In this document: positions 8,105-17,337 of the stretch, in pieces
Layout: every line of letters begins with the position of its first letter
How positions within the stretch are numbered: the first letter of the stretch is position 1
From: Streptomyces sp. NRRL F-2664
Lineage (GTDB): Bacteria > Actinomycetota > Actinomycetes > Streptomycetales > Streptomycetaceae
NCBI RefSeq assembly: GCF_000719345.1
Contig: NZ_JOFX01000035.1
Span: 1 to 64,000, forward strand
Length of the DNA: 64,000 nucleotides
Direction: 5' to 3'
The notes under the pieces: model-generated
What the model was told of the DNA's origin: nothing
The model's database searches: none
Seen by the model: the letters and a program-made list of their open reading frames with translations, nothing else
Position numbers and translations under genes: made by a program

Positions 8105-9508
8105 GTGCAGAAGCTCATTCCCTCGTTCGGCCGGCGGACGTCCGGCTCCGACGCGGCCGCAGTCCCGGCCGCCGCACCGGACACCCGGCTCGGCTGGCTG
8201 GACGGCCTGCGCGGCATCGCCGCACTGGTCGTGGCCCTGCACCACTTCGACGTGCTGCACATGGTGCCCTTCGGGGACGCCGTCGGGCGCACCTTCGACC
8301 TGGGCCTGTTCGGTGTGATGCTCTTCTTCATCGTCAGCGGCTACATCATCCCCGCCTCGCTGGAGCGGCGGGGCGACGTCCGGGCCTTCTGGATCGGCCG
8401 CATCTTCCGGATCCACCCGGCCCTGATCGTCGCCCTCATTGTCTCGATCATGATGCTGCCGGATGGAGACGGCACGGTCGCACTGCTGCGCACCGGGGAC
8501 GACCTGGCCTCACTGGTCGCGAACGGCCTGATGCTCCAGGACATGCTCGGCGTCGTCAACAGCATGAACGTCACCTGGACGCTCTGCTACGAGATGATCT
8601 TCTACTTCTTCGTCACCGCCCTGTTCACCCGCCGCCTGCACCGCCACAGCGGCGCCATCGCGGCCGCCTTCGCCGCCGCCGCCCTGGTGGTCGGCACGGC
8701 CGTCGGCACCCAGCTCCTCAACGCGGAGCTCGGCTCGACCCGGCTGCTCCTGCTGATCGTCACGCCGATCGCCCTCGCGGGCTTCGCCGGCGTGCTCAGC
8801 GGCCACCGGGTCCTGACTGGGGTGGGTGCCGCACTGCTCGCCGGCCTCGGCCTGGTGCTGATCACCTTCAACAGCCGGGCTCCCTGGTTCGAGACCTGGA
8901 TGATCTTCGCCACGATGTTCGCCGGGACGGCGGTGTACCGGGCGCAGCACAGCCGGTCCGGCCGGTACGTGCACCTGCTCGCCTGCGCGTTCGTGATCAC
9001 CGCGGGTGTGCTCGTCGGGTGGCTGTACAACCGGGGCGGCGTCGAGGACCACACCTGGACCTCGGGGTGGGAGGCCTGGTCGTTGTCCTACCTGGCCGCC
9101 TGGGCGCTGTTCGGGCTGGGGTTCCTCCTTCGGGGGCGGCGCTTCCCGAAGGTGCTGACCTGGCTCGGCGCGATCAGCTTCTCGCTGTACCTGCTGCACT
9201 TCCCGCTGCTGCGCACGGTCGGGCCGCTGGTGGGGGTTCCGCCGTTGCCGTCGTCGGCGCTCGGCGGAATCGCCTGGGCAGCGGTCTTCCTGGGCGTGGT
9301 GCTGGCCGCGAGCCACCTGATGTACCGCCTGGTCGAGCTGCCGATGCAGCGCCTCGGCCGGCGGGTGCAGAGGGCCGCGGACCGCCGGTGGCCGCGCAGC
9401 GCACCGCCGGCCGAGGCCGGTGCGGTCCCCGCCGGCGGGGTCCCGCCCCAGCGGGCGGCCGGGGAGGAACCCGCCCCCTTTGTCGGCGCTTCGCGGGACG
9501 GCCGCTGA
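8105..9508 (+). CDS. Acyltransferase 3 family membrane protein (OafA type)
   Basis: A 467-residue integral membrane protein of the acyltransferase-3 family, which moves acyl groups onto extracellular sugars or cell-wall polymers. The family start region is clear: LGWLDGLRGIAALVVALHHF near residues 31-50 holds the catalytic-type His, followed by FFIVSGYIIPASL. About ten hydrophobic helices follow, with a hydrophilic C-terminal tail from ~420. It stands alone between two hairpin terminators, with its own leaderless promoter. The acceptor is unknown and neighbouring genes give no hint. Confidence 0.88.
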   Translation: MQKLIPSFGRRTSGSDAAAVPAAAPDTRLGWLDGLRGIAALVVALHHFDVLHMVPFGDAVGRTFDLGLFGVMLFFIVSGYIIPASLERRGDVRAFWIGRIFRIHPALIVALIVSIMMLPDGDGTVALLRTGDDLASLVANGLMLQDMLGVVNSMNVTWTLCYEMIFYFFVTALFTRRLHRHSGAIAAAFAAAALVVGTAVGTQLLNAELGSTRLLLLIVTPIALAGFAGVLSGHRVLTGVGAALLAGLGLVLITFNSRAPWFETWMIFATMFAGTAVYRAQHSRSGRYVHLLACAFVITAGVLVGWLYNRGGVEDHTWTSGWEAWSLSYLAAWALFGLGFLLRGRRFPKVLTWLGAISFSLYLLHFPLLRTVGPLVGVPPLPSSALGGIAWAAVFLGVVLAASHLMYRLVELPMQRLGRRVQRAADRRWPRSAPPAEAGAVPAGGVPPQRAAGEEPAPFVGASRDGR

Positions 9509-9511
9509 GCC

Positions 9512-9560
9512 GTCTCTCCCGGATCTTGCCCGACCCGCGCCGGCAAGATCCGAAAGAGAC
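9512..9560. terminator. Hairpin between convergent genes
   Basis: GGATCTTGCC (9521-9530) pairs with GGCAAGATCC (9542-9551). An outer 6-bp arm GTCTCT/AGAGAC (9512-9517 with 9555-9560) extends it. It separates the convergent acyltransferase and SCP2-like genes. Confidence 0.75.
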
Positions 9561-9563
9561 GCC

Positions 9564-9911
9564 CTAGAGCAAGTTCTTCAGCCGCACCAGGTCGCGGAGG
9601 CCGGCCTCCAGTCTGACCCGGCCGGAGGCCCAGGCCTTCGCGAACCTCAGCTCTCCCGCGACCATCGCCACCAGGTCGTCGCCGGTCATGGCGAGGCGGA
9701 TCTGCGCCTTGTGGGCCGGCGGCCCCGGGGCGACGGCGTCCACCCGGATCCGGCCTCCTTCGAGGCGGCCCGTGAACGTCTGGTCCAGGTCGGTGATGTG
9801 GCAGCTGAGGGAGCGGTCGAGGGCGGCCGCACCGCGCACGCCTTCCTCGGCCCGCGCGAGGTTGCCGGAGAGTTCGTCGAGTGCTGCACGGCACTCCTGG
9901 ATCGTAGCCAT
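9564..9911 (-). CDS. SCP2 sterol-binding-like domain protein
   Basis: A 115-residue protein with the layout of small bacterial SCP2 domains: an N-terminal helix, then strands with SCHITDLDQTFTGRLEGGRI, and the end region LAMTGDDLVAMVAGELRFAKAWASGRVRLEAGLRDLVRLKNLL. The fold binds lipids or acyl chains; its bacterial role is not established. The start is MATIQ at 9911. It is divergent from the small gene at 9977 and separate from its neighbours in function. Confidence 0.75.
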   Translation of the reverse strand: MATIQECRAALDELSGNLARAEEGVRGAAALDRSLSCHITDLDQTFTGRLEGGRIRVDAVAPGPPAHKAQIRLAMTGDDLVAMVAGELRFAKAWASGRVRLEAGLRDLVRLKNLL

Positions 9912-9964
9912 CGTGATCACGACCGTACCGCAGAGCCGCGCGTCGCCGCGGGGGCGCTTCGGGG

Positions 9965-9970
9965 TAGCGT
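9965..9970 (+). promoter_or_regulatory. Leaderless -10 box for the tlyA operon
   Basis: TAGCGT sits 6 nt before the ATG at 9977, with no ribosome-binding site between them. Confidence 0.55.
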
Positions 9971-9976
9971 CGTGGC

Positions 9977-10306
9977 ATGACCGACGAAGCAGCCGAGACT
10001 CCGGCCGAGGCCCCCGGCGAGACCGCGGCCGGGGCCGGGACGGAGGCCGGGGCAGGGGCCCCGGACGGGCCGGAGAGCGGGGCCGAGCCCGCCGAGGGGC
10101 CGGCCGGGCCCGTGCCGCTGGGCGTCGTACGGACCCCCACCGGCCACGTGGCGGTGGACGCGCATCTGGCCCGGCTGGCGGATGCGGACCACCTCGCGGC
10201 GGACGGACACGTCGAGGTGTACGAGGATGTCCACCGGGGGCTGCGCGAGGCGCTGACCGCGCTGGACGCACCGCCCGTCCCCGGACCGTACGAAAACAGG
10301 AGCTGA
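9977..10306 (+). CDS. Small hypothetical protein upstream of tlyA
   Basis: A 109-residue acidic protein of unknown function. Residues 1-45 are a low-complexity Ala/Glu/Gly/Pro stretch. The remaining half (PLGVVRTPTGHVAVDAHLAR and onward) looks structured and ends with PYENRS. It starts at a leaderless ATG and ends 7 bp before tlyA, so it heads the tlyA-nadK transcript. A role tied to TlyA is only a guess from position. Confidence 0.7.
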   Translation: MTDEAAETPAEAPGETAAGAGTEAGAGAPDGPESGAEPAEGPAGPVPLGVVRTPTGHVAVDAHLARLADADHLAADGHVEVYEDVHRGLREALTALDAPPVPGPYENRS

Positions 10307-10313
10307 ACCGAAC

Positions 10314-11129
10314 GTGGCAGGAGTGGCACGCCGCCGCCTGGACGCCGAACTGGTACGCCGCAGCATGGCCCGCTCGCGCGAGCACGCCGCGCAGCTGATC
10401 GCCGCGGGCCGGGTGACCGTGGGCGGCACCACGGCGACCAAGGCCGCCACCCAGGTCGAGACCAGCGCGGCGCTCGTCGTCCTCAAGGACGACGACGACC
10501 CCGACTACGTCTCCCGCGGCGGCCACAAGCTGGCGGGCGCCCTCGCGGCCTTCCGGCCGCGGGGCCTGCAGGTCGAGGGCCGCCGGGCGCTGGACGCCGG
10601 CGCGTCCACCGGCGGCTTCACCGACGTGCTGCTGCGGGCGGGCGTGGCCCACGTGATGGCGGTCGACGTCGGCTACGGACAGCTCGCCTGGTCGCTGCAG
10701 AGCGACGACCGGGTCACCGTGAAGGACCGCACCAACGTGCGCGAGCTGACCGTCGAGCAGCTCGACGGCGTCCCGGTGGACCTCGTCGTCGGCGACCTGT
10801 CCTTCATCTCGATCGGCCTGGTGCTGCCGGCGCTGGTGCGGTGCACCGCACCGGACGCCGACCTGGTGCTGATGGTCAAGCCGCAGTTCGAGGTGGGCAA
10901 GGACCGGCTCGGCAGCGGCGGCGTGGTGCGCAGCCCGGAGCTGCGGGCGGAGGCCGTGCGCGAGGTCGCGGCCCGGGCCGCCGATCTGGGACTGGGGGTC
11001 CTCGGCGTGACCGCCAGTCCGCTGCCGGGGCCGTCGGGGAACGTCGAGTACTTTCTGTGGCTGAGGGCGGGGGCACCGGCGCTCGACCCGGCGGATGTTG
11101 ACCGTGCAGTGGCGGAGGGGCCGCAGTGA
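10314..11129 (+). CDS. tlyA: TlyA family rRNA (cytidine-2'-O)-methyltransferase
   Basis: A 271-residue protein with an N-terminal S4 RNA-binding domain (RRRLDAELVRRSMARSREHA at about 6-25) and a FtsJ-like SAM methyltransferase domain. The SAM-binding loop is LDAGASTGGFTDVLLRAG. Family members 2'-O-methylate cytidines in 16S and 23S rRNA at the subunit interface. In mycobacteria this determines capreomycin sensitivity. AGGAG at 10298-10302 precedes the GTG by 11 nt; a GTG at 10323 is an alternative. The last 4 bp overlap nadK (GTGA). Confidence 0.93.
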   Translation: MAGVARRRLDAELVRRSMARSREHAAQLIAAGRVTVGGTTATKAATQVETSAALVVLKDDDDPDYVSRGGHKLAGALAAFRPRGLQVEGRRALDAGASTGGFTDVLLRAGVAHVMAVDVGYGQLAWSLQSDDRVTVKDRTNVRELTVEQLDGVPVDLVVGDLSFISIGLVLPALVRCTAPDADLVLMVKPQFEVGKDRLGSGGVVRSPELRAEAVREVAARAADLGLGVLGVTASPLPGPSGNVEYFLWLRAGAPALDPADVDRAVAEGPQ

Positions 11130-12034
11130 CAGATTCTTCGGGGGAACGGACCGTATTCCTGCTCGCGCACACCGGGCGGCCGGCGGCCATCCGCAGCGCC
11201 GAGCTGGTCGTCAAGGGGCTGCTGCGCTGCGGGCTGGGCGTACGGGTCTTCGCCCACGAGGCGGTGGATCTGCCGTTGCCGCCCGAGGTGGAGCTCGTCA
11301 CCGAGTCCACGCCGGGGGTGCTGGACGGATGCGAGCTGCTGGTGGTGCTGGGCGGCGACGGGACCCTGCTGCGGGGCGCCGAGTTCGCGCGCGCGTCCGG
11401 CGTGCCGATGCTCGGCGTCAACCTGGGGCGGGTCGGCTTCCTCGCCGAGGCCGAGCGCGACGACCTGGACAAGGTCGTGGACCGGGTCGTGACGCGCTCG
11501 TACGAGGTCGAGGAGCGGATGACCCTCGACGTGATCGTGCGCACGAACGGCGACGTCGTCCACCGGGACTGGGCGCTGAACGAGGCCGCCGTCCAGAAGG
11601 TGTCCCCGGAGCGGATGCTGGAGGTGGTCCTGGAGATCGACGGACGGCCCGTGACCGGCTTCGGCTGCGACGGGATCGTCTGTGCGACCCCGACGGGCTC
11701 GACGGCGTACGCCTTCTCCGCGGGCGGACCGGTGGTGTGGCCGGAGGTGGAGGCACTGCTCATGGTGCCGATCAGCGCGCACGCGCTGTTCGCGAAACCG
11801 CTGGTGACCTCGCCCGACTCGGTGCTGGCGGTCGAGGTGCAGAACGGCACGCCGCACGGGGTGCTGTGGTGCGACGGCCGGCGCATGCTGGAGCTGCCGG
11901 CCGGGGCCCGTGTGGAGGTCCGGCGGGGTGCGGTGCCCGTGCGGCTGGCCCGGCTGCACCACGCGTCCTTCACGGACCGGCTCGTCGCGAAGTTCGCCCT
12001 GCCGGTGTCCGGCTGGCGCGGCGCGCCGCACTGA
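11126..12034 (+). CDS. nadK: NAD kinase
   Basis: A 302-residue cytosolic enzyme that phosphorylates NAD to NADP using ATP or polyphosphate. The catalytic GGDGT motif is at 76-80. The second conserved region (TPTGSTAYAFSAGGPVV) is near 190, and the NE motif is in WALNEAAVQK. It is coupled to tlyA by a GTGA overlap, as in mycobacteria, where recN follows too. Confidence 0.95.
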   Translation: MTDSSGERTVFLLAHTGRPAAIRSAELVVKGLLRCGLGVRVFAHEAVDLPLPPEVELVTESTPGVLDGCELLVVLGGDGTLLRGAEFARASGVPMLGVNLGRVGFLAEAERDDLDKVVDRVVTRSYEVEERMTLDVIVRTNGDVVHRDWALNEAAVQKVSPERMLEVVLEIDGRPVTGFGCDGIVCATPTGSTAYAFSAGGPVVWPEVEALLMVPISAHALFAKPLVTSPDSVLAVEVQNGTPHGVLWCDGRRMLELPAGARVEVRRGAVPVRLARLHHASFTDRLVAKFALPVSGWRGAPH

Positions 12035-12222
12035 GGACCCGGCGCCCGCCGTGCGGGGCCGGGCCGCGTGGCGGCGGCACCGGGCCGGGCGGCCCTCACC
12101 GCCCGCAAGCCCGGCCGGGATTCCCGGTGTTGCCGTTCGGGGCTCGTCGCGAGAGCATTATTAGCACACGCGTTCGGAGAACTCGGGACGGGTGACGTCA
12201 CATGGCACTCGGGAAACCTCGG

Positions 12223-12228
12223 TATCGT
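12223..12228 (+). promoter_or_regulatory. Leaderless -10 box for recN
   Basis: TATCGT lies exactly 6 nt before the GTG at 12235. This decides the recN start over the in-frame ATG at 12202, which would lie upstream of the transcription start. Confidence 0.55.
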
Positions 12229-12234
12229 CGTCCC

Positions 12235-13971
12235 GTGCTTGAGGAGATGCGGATACGGTCGCTCGGGGTCATCGACGACGCGGTGGTCGAGCTGTCGCCC
12301 GGTTTCACCGCGGTGACCGGCGAGACCGGCGCGGGCAAGACGATGGTCGTCACCAGCCTCGGGCTGCTGCTCGGCGGTCGCGCCGACCCGGCCCTGGTAC
12401 GGATCGGGGCCAAGGCGGCGGTCGTCGAGGGCCGCATCGTCATGCGCCCGGACGCCCCCGCCGCGGTACGCGCCGAGGAGGCCGGCGCCGAGCTCGACGA
12501 CGGCGCCCTGCTGATCAGCCGGACCGTGTCCGCCGAGGGGCGCTCCCGTGCCCACGTCGGCGGCCGCTCGGTGCCCGTGGGCCTGCTCGGCGAGCTGGCC
12601 GACGACCTGGTCGCCGTCCACGGGCAGACCGACCAGCAGGGCCTGCTCCGGCCGGCCCGGCAGCGGCAGGCCCTCGACCGGTACGCCGGGGACGCCGTCG
12701 CCGTCCCGCTGGAGAAGTACGGATCCGCCTACCGCAGGCTCCGCGCGGTCGCCGTCGAACTCGACGAGATCACCACCCGGGCCCGGGAGCGCGCCCAGGA
12801 GGCCGATCTGCTGCGCTTCGGGCTGGACGAGATCGCGGCCGTGGAGCCGGTCGCGGGAGAGGACGCCGAGCTGGCCGCCGAGGCGGAGCGGCTGGGACAC
12901 GCCGAGGCGTTGGCCTCGGCCGCCCAGGCGGCGCACGCCGCCCTCGCGGGCAATCCCGAGGACCCCGAAGCCATCGACGCGAACATGCTCGTCGCCGGGG
13001 CCCACCGGGCACTGGAGTCCGTACGGTCGCACGACCCGGCGCTCGGCGCGCTCGCCGAGCGGATCGGGGAACTCGGCATCCTGCTGTCCGACGTCGCCGG
13101 GGAACTCGCGGGGTACGCCGACGACCTCGACGCCGATCCGCTGCGGCTCGCCGCGGTGGAGGAGCGTCGGGCCGCCCTGACCCAGCTCACCCGCAAGTAC
13201 GGCTCCGAGGGCACCGTGGACGCGGTACTGCAGTGGGCCGAACAGGGCGCGGCCCGGCTGCTGGAACTGGACGGCGACGACGAGCGGATCGCCGAGCTGA
13301 CCGCGGAGCGCGACGGACTGCGCTCCGAACTGTCGCTGCTGGCGCAGGCGCTGACCGACGCCCGGGTGGAGGCGGCGACTCGCTTCGCCTCCGCGGTGAC
13401 CGAGGAGCTGGCGTCACTGGCGATGCCGCACGCCCGGGTGACCATCGACATCCGGCAGACGGAGGACCCCGAAGGAGTGGACGTGGACGGCCGTCCGGTC
13501 GCCTACGGCCCCTCCGGCGCCGACGAGGTCGAACTGCTGCTGGCCCCGCACCCGGGCGCCCAGCCGCGGCCGATCGCCAAGGGCGCCTCGGGCGGTGAAC
13601 TCTCCCGGGTGATGCTCGCCGTCGAGGTCGTCTTCGCGGGCACCGACCCGGTGCCGACGTACCTCTTCGACGAGGTCGACGCGGGCGTCGGCGGCAAGGC
13701 GGCGGTCGAGATCGGCCGGCGCCTGGCGAAGCTGGCCCGGACGGCGCAGGTCGTCGTGGTCACGCACCTGCCGCAGGTCGCGGCCTTCGCCGACCGGCAG
13801 CTGCTGGTCGAGAAGACCAACGACGGCTCGGTCACCCGCAGCGGCGTCACCGTCCTGGAGGGCGAGGACCGGATCCGCGAACTCTCGCGCATGCTCGCGG
13901 GACACGAGGACTCCGTCTCCGCGCGGGCGCACGCCGAGGAACTGCTGGCTGCGGCGCGCGCCGACGCGTGA
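12235..13971 (+). CDS. recN: DNA repair protein RecN
   Basis: A 578-residue SMC-like ATPase that acts in double-strand break repair. Walker A GETGAGKT is at 29-36. Long coiled-coil arms span ~150-390. The C-terminal half ATPase has the ABC signature GASGGELSRVMLAVE and Walker B TYLFDEVDAGVGG. The Q-loop-like HGQTDQQGL is near 130. The GTG start is supported by the leaderless -10 box and gives the usual N-terminus MLEEMRIRSLGVI. A 200-bp gap separates it from nadK. Confidence 0.94.
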   Translation: MLEEMRIRSLGVIDDAVVELSPGFTAVTGETGAGKTMVVTSLGLLLGGRADPALVRIGAKAAVVEGRIVMRPDAPAAVRAEEAGAELDDGALLISRTVSAEGRSRAHVGGRSVPVGLLGELADDLVAVHGQTDQQGLLRPARQRQALDRYAGDAVAVPLEKYGSAYRRLRAVAVELDEITTRARERAQEADLLRFGLDEIAAVEPVAGEDAELAAEAERLGHAEALASAAQAAHAALAGNPEDPEAIDANMLVAGAHRALESVRSHDPALGALAERIGELGILLSDVAGELAGYADDLDADPLRLAAVEERRAALTQLTRKYGSEGTVDAVLQWAEQGAARLLELDGDDERIAELTAERDGLRSELSLLAQALTDARVEAATRFASAVTEELASLAMPHARVTIDIRQTEDPEGVDVDGRPVAYGPSGADEVELLLAPHPGAQPRPIAKGASGGELSRVMLAVEVVFAGTDPVPTYLFDEVDAGVGGKAAVEIGRRLAKLARTAQVVVVTHLPQVAAFADRQLLVEKTNDGSVTRSGVTVLEGEDRIRELSRMLAGHEDSVSARAHAEELLAAARADA

Positions 13972-13986
13972 GCCCGTACACCGGCC

Positions 13987-14021
13987 GGAGGGCCCGGGAC
14001 GCACAGCGTTCCGGGCCTTCC
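13987..14021. terminator. recN terminator hairpin
   Basis: A 16-bp stem with two wobble pairs (13987-14002 with 14006-14021) closes a 3-nt loop, 16 bp after the recN stop. Confidence 0.7.
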
Positions 14022-14225
14022 GCTTGTCCGTGAAAGACCGCTTCGGGCCCGAAACCGACCGTTCCGCGCGTCACTCTTCGGGTTCCACTTAAGCCGTGTG
14101 GGTGAGCCCGGAGGGTGTCCGGGCCCATCTCGCACAGGATCCGCACCCATATGGTCCCGGAACGCGCGTACGGGCTGGCATTCTTGGCGACGTCTCTGAC
14201 TCCCCTCACCCTGGAGCTTCGGCCC

Positions 14226-15334
14226 GTGAGCAGCTCCCCGGTCTCCACCCCCGTCGCGGCACAGCCCTACGGGCGCCCGCCGCTGCGCACCGTCCACGTG
14301 CTCGGCGGCGCTGCGGGCGCGGGCAGTTGCACGCACGTCCGCTCGCTCGCCACCGGGCTCGCCGCGCGCGGGGTACGGGTCACGGTGTGCGGCCCCGTCC
14401 GGGCGGAGGGCGAGTACGACTTCACCGGTGCCGGGGCGGAGTTCGCGCCCGACGCGGCGAGCGTGCTGCGGGCGGCGTGCGCCGGTGCGGACGTCGTGCA
14501 CGCGCACGGGGTACGGGCCGGGCTGCGGGCGGCGCTGGCCGTACGCGGGCGCAGGGTGCCGCTGGTGGTGAGCTGGCACGGCGAGGGCCCGGCGGCGCCG
14601 GGCGCGCTCGGACGGCTGACCCGGATACTGGAACGGCGCGTGGCGCGGGCCGCCGCGGTCGTGCTCGGCGCCTCCTCGGACCTCGTGGACCTCGCGCGCC
14701 AGCGCGGCGCGAGGGACGCGCGGCTGGCGCCCGTGGCGGTTCCCGCAGCCCCGGAGGGGTCCTCGGATCCGGGCAAGCTGCGGGCGGAACTGGGCGTTGT
14801 GGAAAGGCCGTTGCTCATCGCCGTCGGCAGCCTGGTGGCGCACCGCGGGTACTCGGTCCTGCTGACGCGGCGCGGGAGTGGCGGGCGCTGGAGCCGGCAC
14901 CGCTGCTGGTGATCGCGGGCGACGGGCCGCTACGGGCCGAACTGGCCCGGCGGATCGAGGCGGAGGCGCTCCCGGTCCGGTTGCTGGGGCGCCGCCGGGA
15001 CGCGGCGCAGCTGCTGGCGGCGGCGGACGTGGCGGTGCTGCCCAGCCGTTGGGAGGCGCGGGCGCTGATGGCGCAGCAGGCGCTGAGGGCGGGGGTGCCG
15101 CTGGTGGCGACGGCGGTGGGGGGTGTGCCGGAGCTGGTGGGGGAGGGCGCGGTGCTCGTCCCGCCGGGGCAGGCGCACGCCCTCGCCTCCGCCGTGACCG
15201 GCCTCCTGGCCGACCCGGCCCGGCGGGCCGACCTCGCCGCCGCGGGGCGCATCCAGGCCGCGACGTGGCCGTCGGAGGACGACACGGTGGCGCAGGTCCT
15301 GTCGGTCTACGACGAACTGACGCAACGCCGCTAG
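14226..15334 (+). pseudogene. GT4-family glycosyltransferase broken by a 1-bp deletion
   Basis: Translation from the GTG at 14226 (GGAG at 14213-14216) gives a GT-B N-terminal domain (TVHVLGGAAGAGSCTHVRSL, then VHAHGVRAGLRAAL and LVVSWHGEG). It breaks at about 14864 into TRRGSGG and stops at 14912. From about 14866 another frame supplies the missing C-terminal half: DAAREWRALEPAPLLVIAGDGPL, then ADVAVLPSRWEARALMAQQAL and GVPELVGEGAVLVPPG. Adding one G in CTGCTG-ACGCG restores a continuous ~369-residue protein. The C-terminal frame has no other decay, so the break is very recent or a sequencing error. Confidence 0.85.
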
Positions 15335-15356
15335 CCCCGGCGGCGCGCCGCCCACC

Positions 15357-15660
15357 GGGGCTCCGCCCCGCGCCCCGCGCCTCGAACGCCGGCGGGGCTG
15401 GAGTGGTGCGGCTCTGCCCCCGGGCTTGCGCCTCAGGCGCTGGTGGGGGGCCGGCCGATGCAGCCTCGCCGGCGCTTGATGCGCGGGTCCGGGCAGCGCC
15501 CGGGGAACGGTGGAAGGGCGGGTAGGGGACCAGCCCCGCAGGGCCACCCGCCGCCCCCGGCCGCGCCGCCGCTGCGGGGCTCCGCCCCGGACCCCGCGCC
15601 TCGAACGCCGGCGAGGCTGGGAGGGCGGGGCTCCGCGCCTCAGGCGCCGGCGGCGCCGGT
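15357..15660. repeat. Cluster of GC-rich palindromic repeats
   Basis: About five copies or part-copies of one unit. A near-complete copy is at 15357-15401 and another at 15576-15620 (core CGCGCCTCGAACGCCGGCG). A degenerate copy is near 15409-15450, an inverted copy near 15461-15506 and a short copy at 15627-15655. The same unit occurs inverted at 23653-23695. Such units are scattered through Streptomyces intergenic regions. They fill the 360 bp between the glycosyltransferase and the PucR gene; no gene is seen here. Confidence 0.75.
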
Positions 15661-15695
15661 CGGGTCGGAGTGGGCGGGACGGGGGCGTAGGGGCG

Positions 15696-17315
15696 TCAGG
15701 ACGGGGTGGTGTGGCGGCGGGCGCGGAGGGCCAGGCTCAGGGAGAGGACCGTCTCCGGGTCGTCCAGGTCCGTGCCCAGCAGCTCCGCGATGCGGGCCAG
15801 CCGGTTGTAGAGCGTCTGCCGGTTCAGGTGCAGCTCACGCGCCGTCTCCGCCTTGCGGCCCGCATGGGCCAGGTACGTCTCCAGCGTCGGCAGCAGCGGC
15901 GGCCGCGACGCCGCGTCGTGCGTCCGCAGCGGACCGATCGCCCGGTCCACGAAGGCCGCCAGGTCCGGGTGCTCCCGCAGTCGCCACAGCAGCAGGTCGA
16001 TGTCGAGGCGGCGGGCGTCGTACCAGGGCCGGGCCGGCAGGCCGTGCGCCGCCGTCGCCGTCTCCGCCGCGTGCCGCAGGCCCGCCGAGGCGGCCGTCCA
16101 GCCGCCCGCGACACCCACGACCACGGCCGGCGGGGCGGTGGCCCGGTCCAGGCCGGCGCGCTCGACACCGGCCCGCAGCGCCGCCGCCACCCGGTCGGCG
16201 ACCGCCGTGCGCTCCGACTCAGCCCGCAGCGAGACCAGCAGCGGCACCCGCCCCTCGACCGGCCGGACCCCCAGCAGGAACGGGACGCCGACGGACGACA
16301 GCTCCTCCAGGACCGCCCGCGCCAGGACGGCCCAGTTCCCCGACGGGCCGAGGTCCGACAGCCGCATGACCACCGGCAGCAGCGGTCCCGCGCCCGGCTT
16401 GAAACCCAGCACCCGGGCCTGCGCCGGTGCGTCCTCCGCCGAGATGCGGCCCTCCGCGAGGTCGGTGAGGAAGTCCCCGCGGCCGCGCGCCGCCAGCTCC
16501 TCCTCCTGCCGCGCCTGCATCAGGACCACCGCCAGCACCCCGGCGGTGCGCTCCGCCGCCATCCGGTGCACCGGCAGCAGCGGCCCCGAGACCCCGACCA
16601 GGACCAGCCGGGCCCGCACCGAGCCCGTGCCGTGGCCGCCGCCCGGCACGTCCACCACCACCGTGTTCGCCGACGGTTCGGCCTCCCGCTGGCCGCGCAG
16701 ACCCTCCCACACCTGGAGCGGGTCCGCGCCGGGGTCCCCGGCCGAGCTGGCTGCCGCGTACAGCAACTGCCCGTCCGGGGTCTCCAGGAAGACCGGGTTC
16801 GCCGTGAAGTCGGCCAGGATGCGCAGCACCTGCGGGATGCCCCCGCCGCCCAACAGTGCCTCCGTGCACCGCCGGTGGACCTCCTCGGCCTTCTGGAGCA
16901 GGGCGTAGTGCCCGTTGACGATCTCGGTGTGGACCTCTTCCGTCACCGCGACGAAGGGGACCTCCCGGTGCAGCTGGACCAGCGGCAGCCCCGCCGCCCG
17001 TGCCGTCTCCACGAGCGTCGCCGGCAGCCGTGTGAAGCGCGGCCCCAACTCGACGACGAGCGCGGCGATCCCGCGGTCCGCGAGGCGGCGTACGAAGGCC
17101 CGCTGCTCGGCGGGACGGGTCCCGAGGCCGAGCCCCGTGGTCAGCAGCAACTCGCCGCCCTTGAGGAGGGAGGCGATGTTCGGGACCTCGCCCGCGTGCA
17201 CCCAGCGCACGGTGCGGCCCAGGCGGTCGGCGCAGGCCACCACCTCCGGCAGGCCGCTGCGCAGCCCCGGCAGCTCCAGTGCCCGCTGAACCGTGATCCC
17301 GCCCTGGTTGTCCAT
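15696..17315 (-). CDS. PucR family transcriptional regulator
   Basis: A 539-residue cytosolic regulator. The N-terminal purine-catabolism PucR-type domain covers ~10-125 (ITVQRALELPGLRSGLPEVVA). A GGDEF-like middle region follows. The C-terminal PucR helix-turn-helix is at ~480-520 (ETARELHLNRQTLYNRLARI). It ends 17 bp from nothing but repeats and is 22 bp downstream of the flavoprotein gene on the same strand, so the two may be co-transcribed. PucR proteins often respond to nitrogen or purine catabolites. The target here is unknown; the flavoprotein is a reasonable candidate. Confidence 0.88.
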   Translation of the reverse strand: MDNQGGITVQRALELPGLRSGLPEVVACADRLGRTVRWVHAGEVPNIASLLKGGELLLTTGLGLGTRPAEQRAFVRRLADRGIAALVVELGPRFTRLPATLVETARAAGLPLVQLHREVPFVAVTEEVHTEIVNGHYALLQKAEEVHRRCTEALLGGGGIPQVLRILADFTANPVFLETPDGQLLYAAASSAGDPGADPLQVWEGLRGQREAEPSANTVVVDVPGGGHGTGSVRARLVLVGVSGPLLPVHRMAAERTAGVLAVVLMQARQEEELAARGRGDFLTDLAEGRISAEDAPAQARVLGFKPGAGPLLPVVMRLSDLGPSGNWAVLARAVLEELSSVGVPFLLGVRPVEGRVPLLVSLRAESERTAVADRVAAALRAGVERAGLDRATAPPAVVVGVAGGWTAASAGLRHAAETATAAHGLPARPWYDARRLDIDLLLWRLREHPDLAAFVDRAIGPLRTHDAASRPPLLPTLETYLAHAGRKAETARELHLNRQTLYNRLARIAELLGTDLDDPETVLSLSLALRARRHTTPS

Positions 17316-17337
17316 GTCGCGGGACGCTACCAGGGGG

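Noticed and set aside
9512..9560. Transposon-like inverted repeat
   Set aside because: It lies between convergent gene ends, has stem-loop geometry, and has no transposase or target duplication, so a terminator fits better.
12160..12185. Possible LexA/SOS box before recN
   Set aside because: GTTCGGAGAAC is only a short inverted repeat and the adjacent half-site matches 3 of 5 positions. This falls short of the actinobacterial LexA site.
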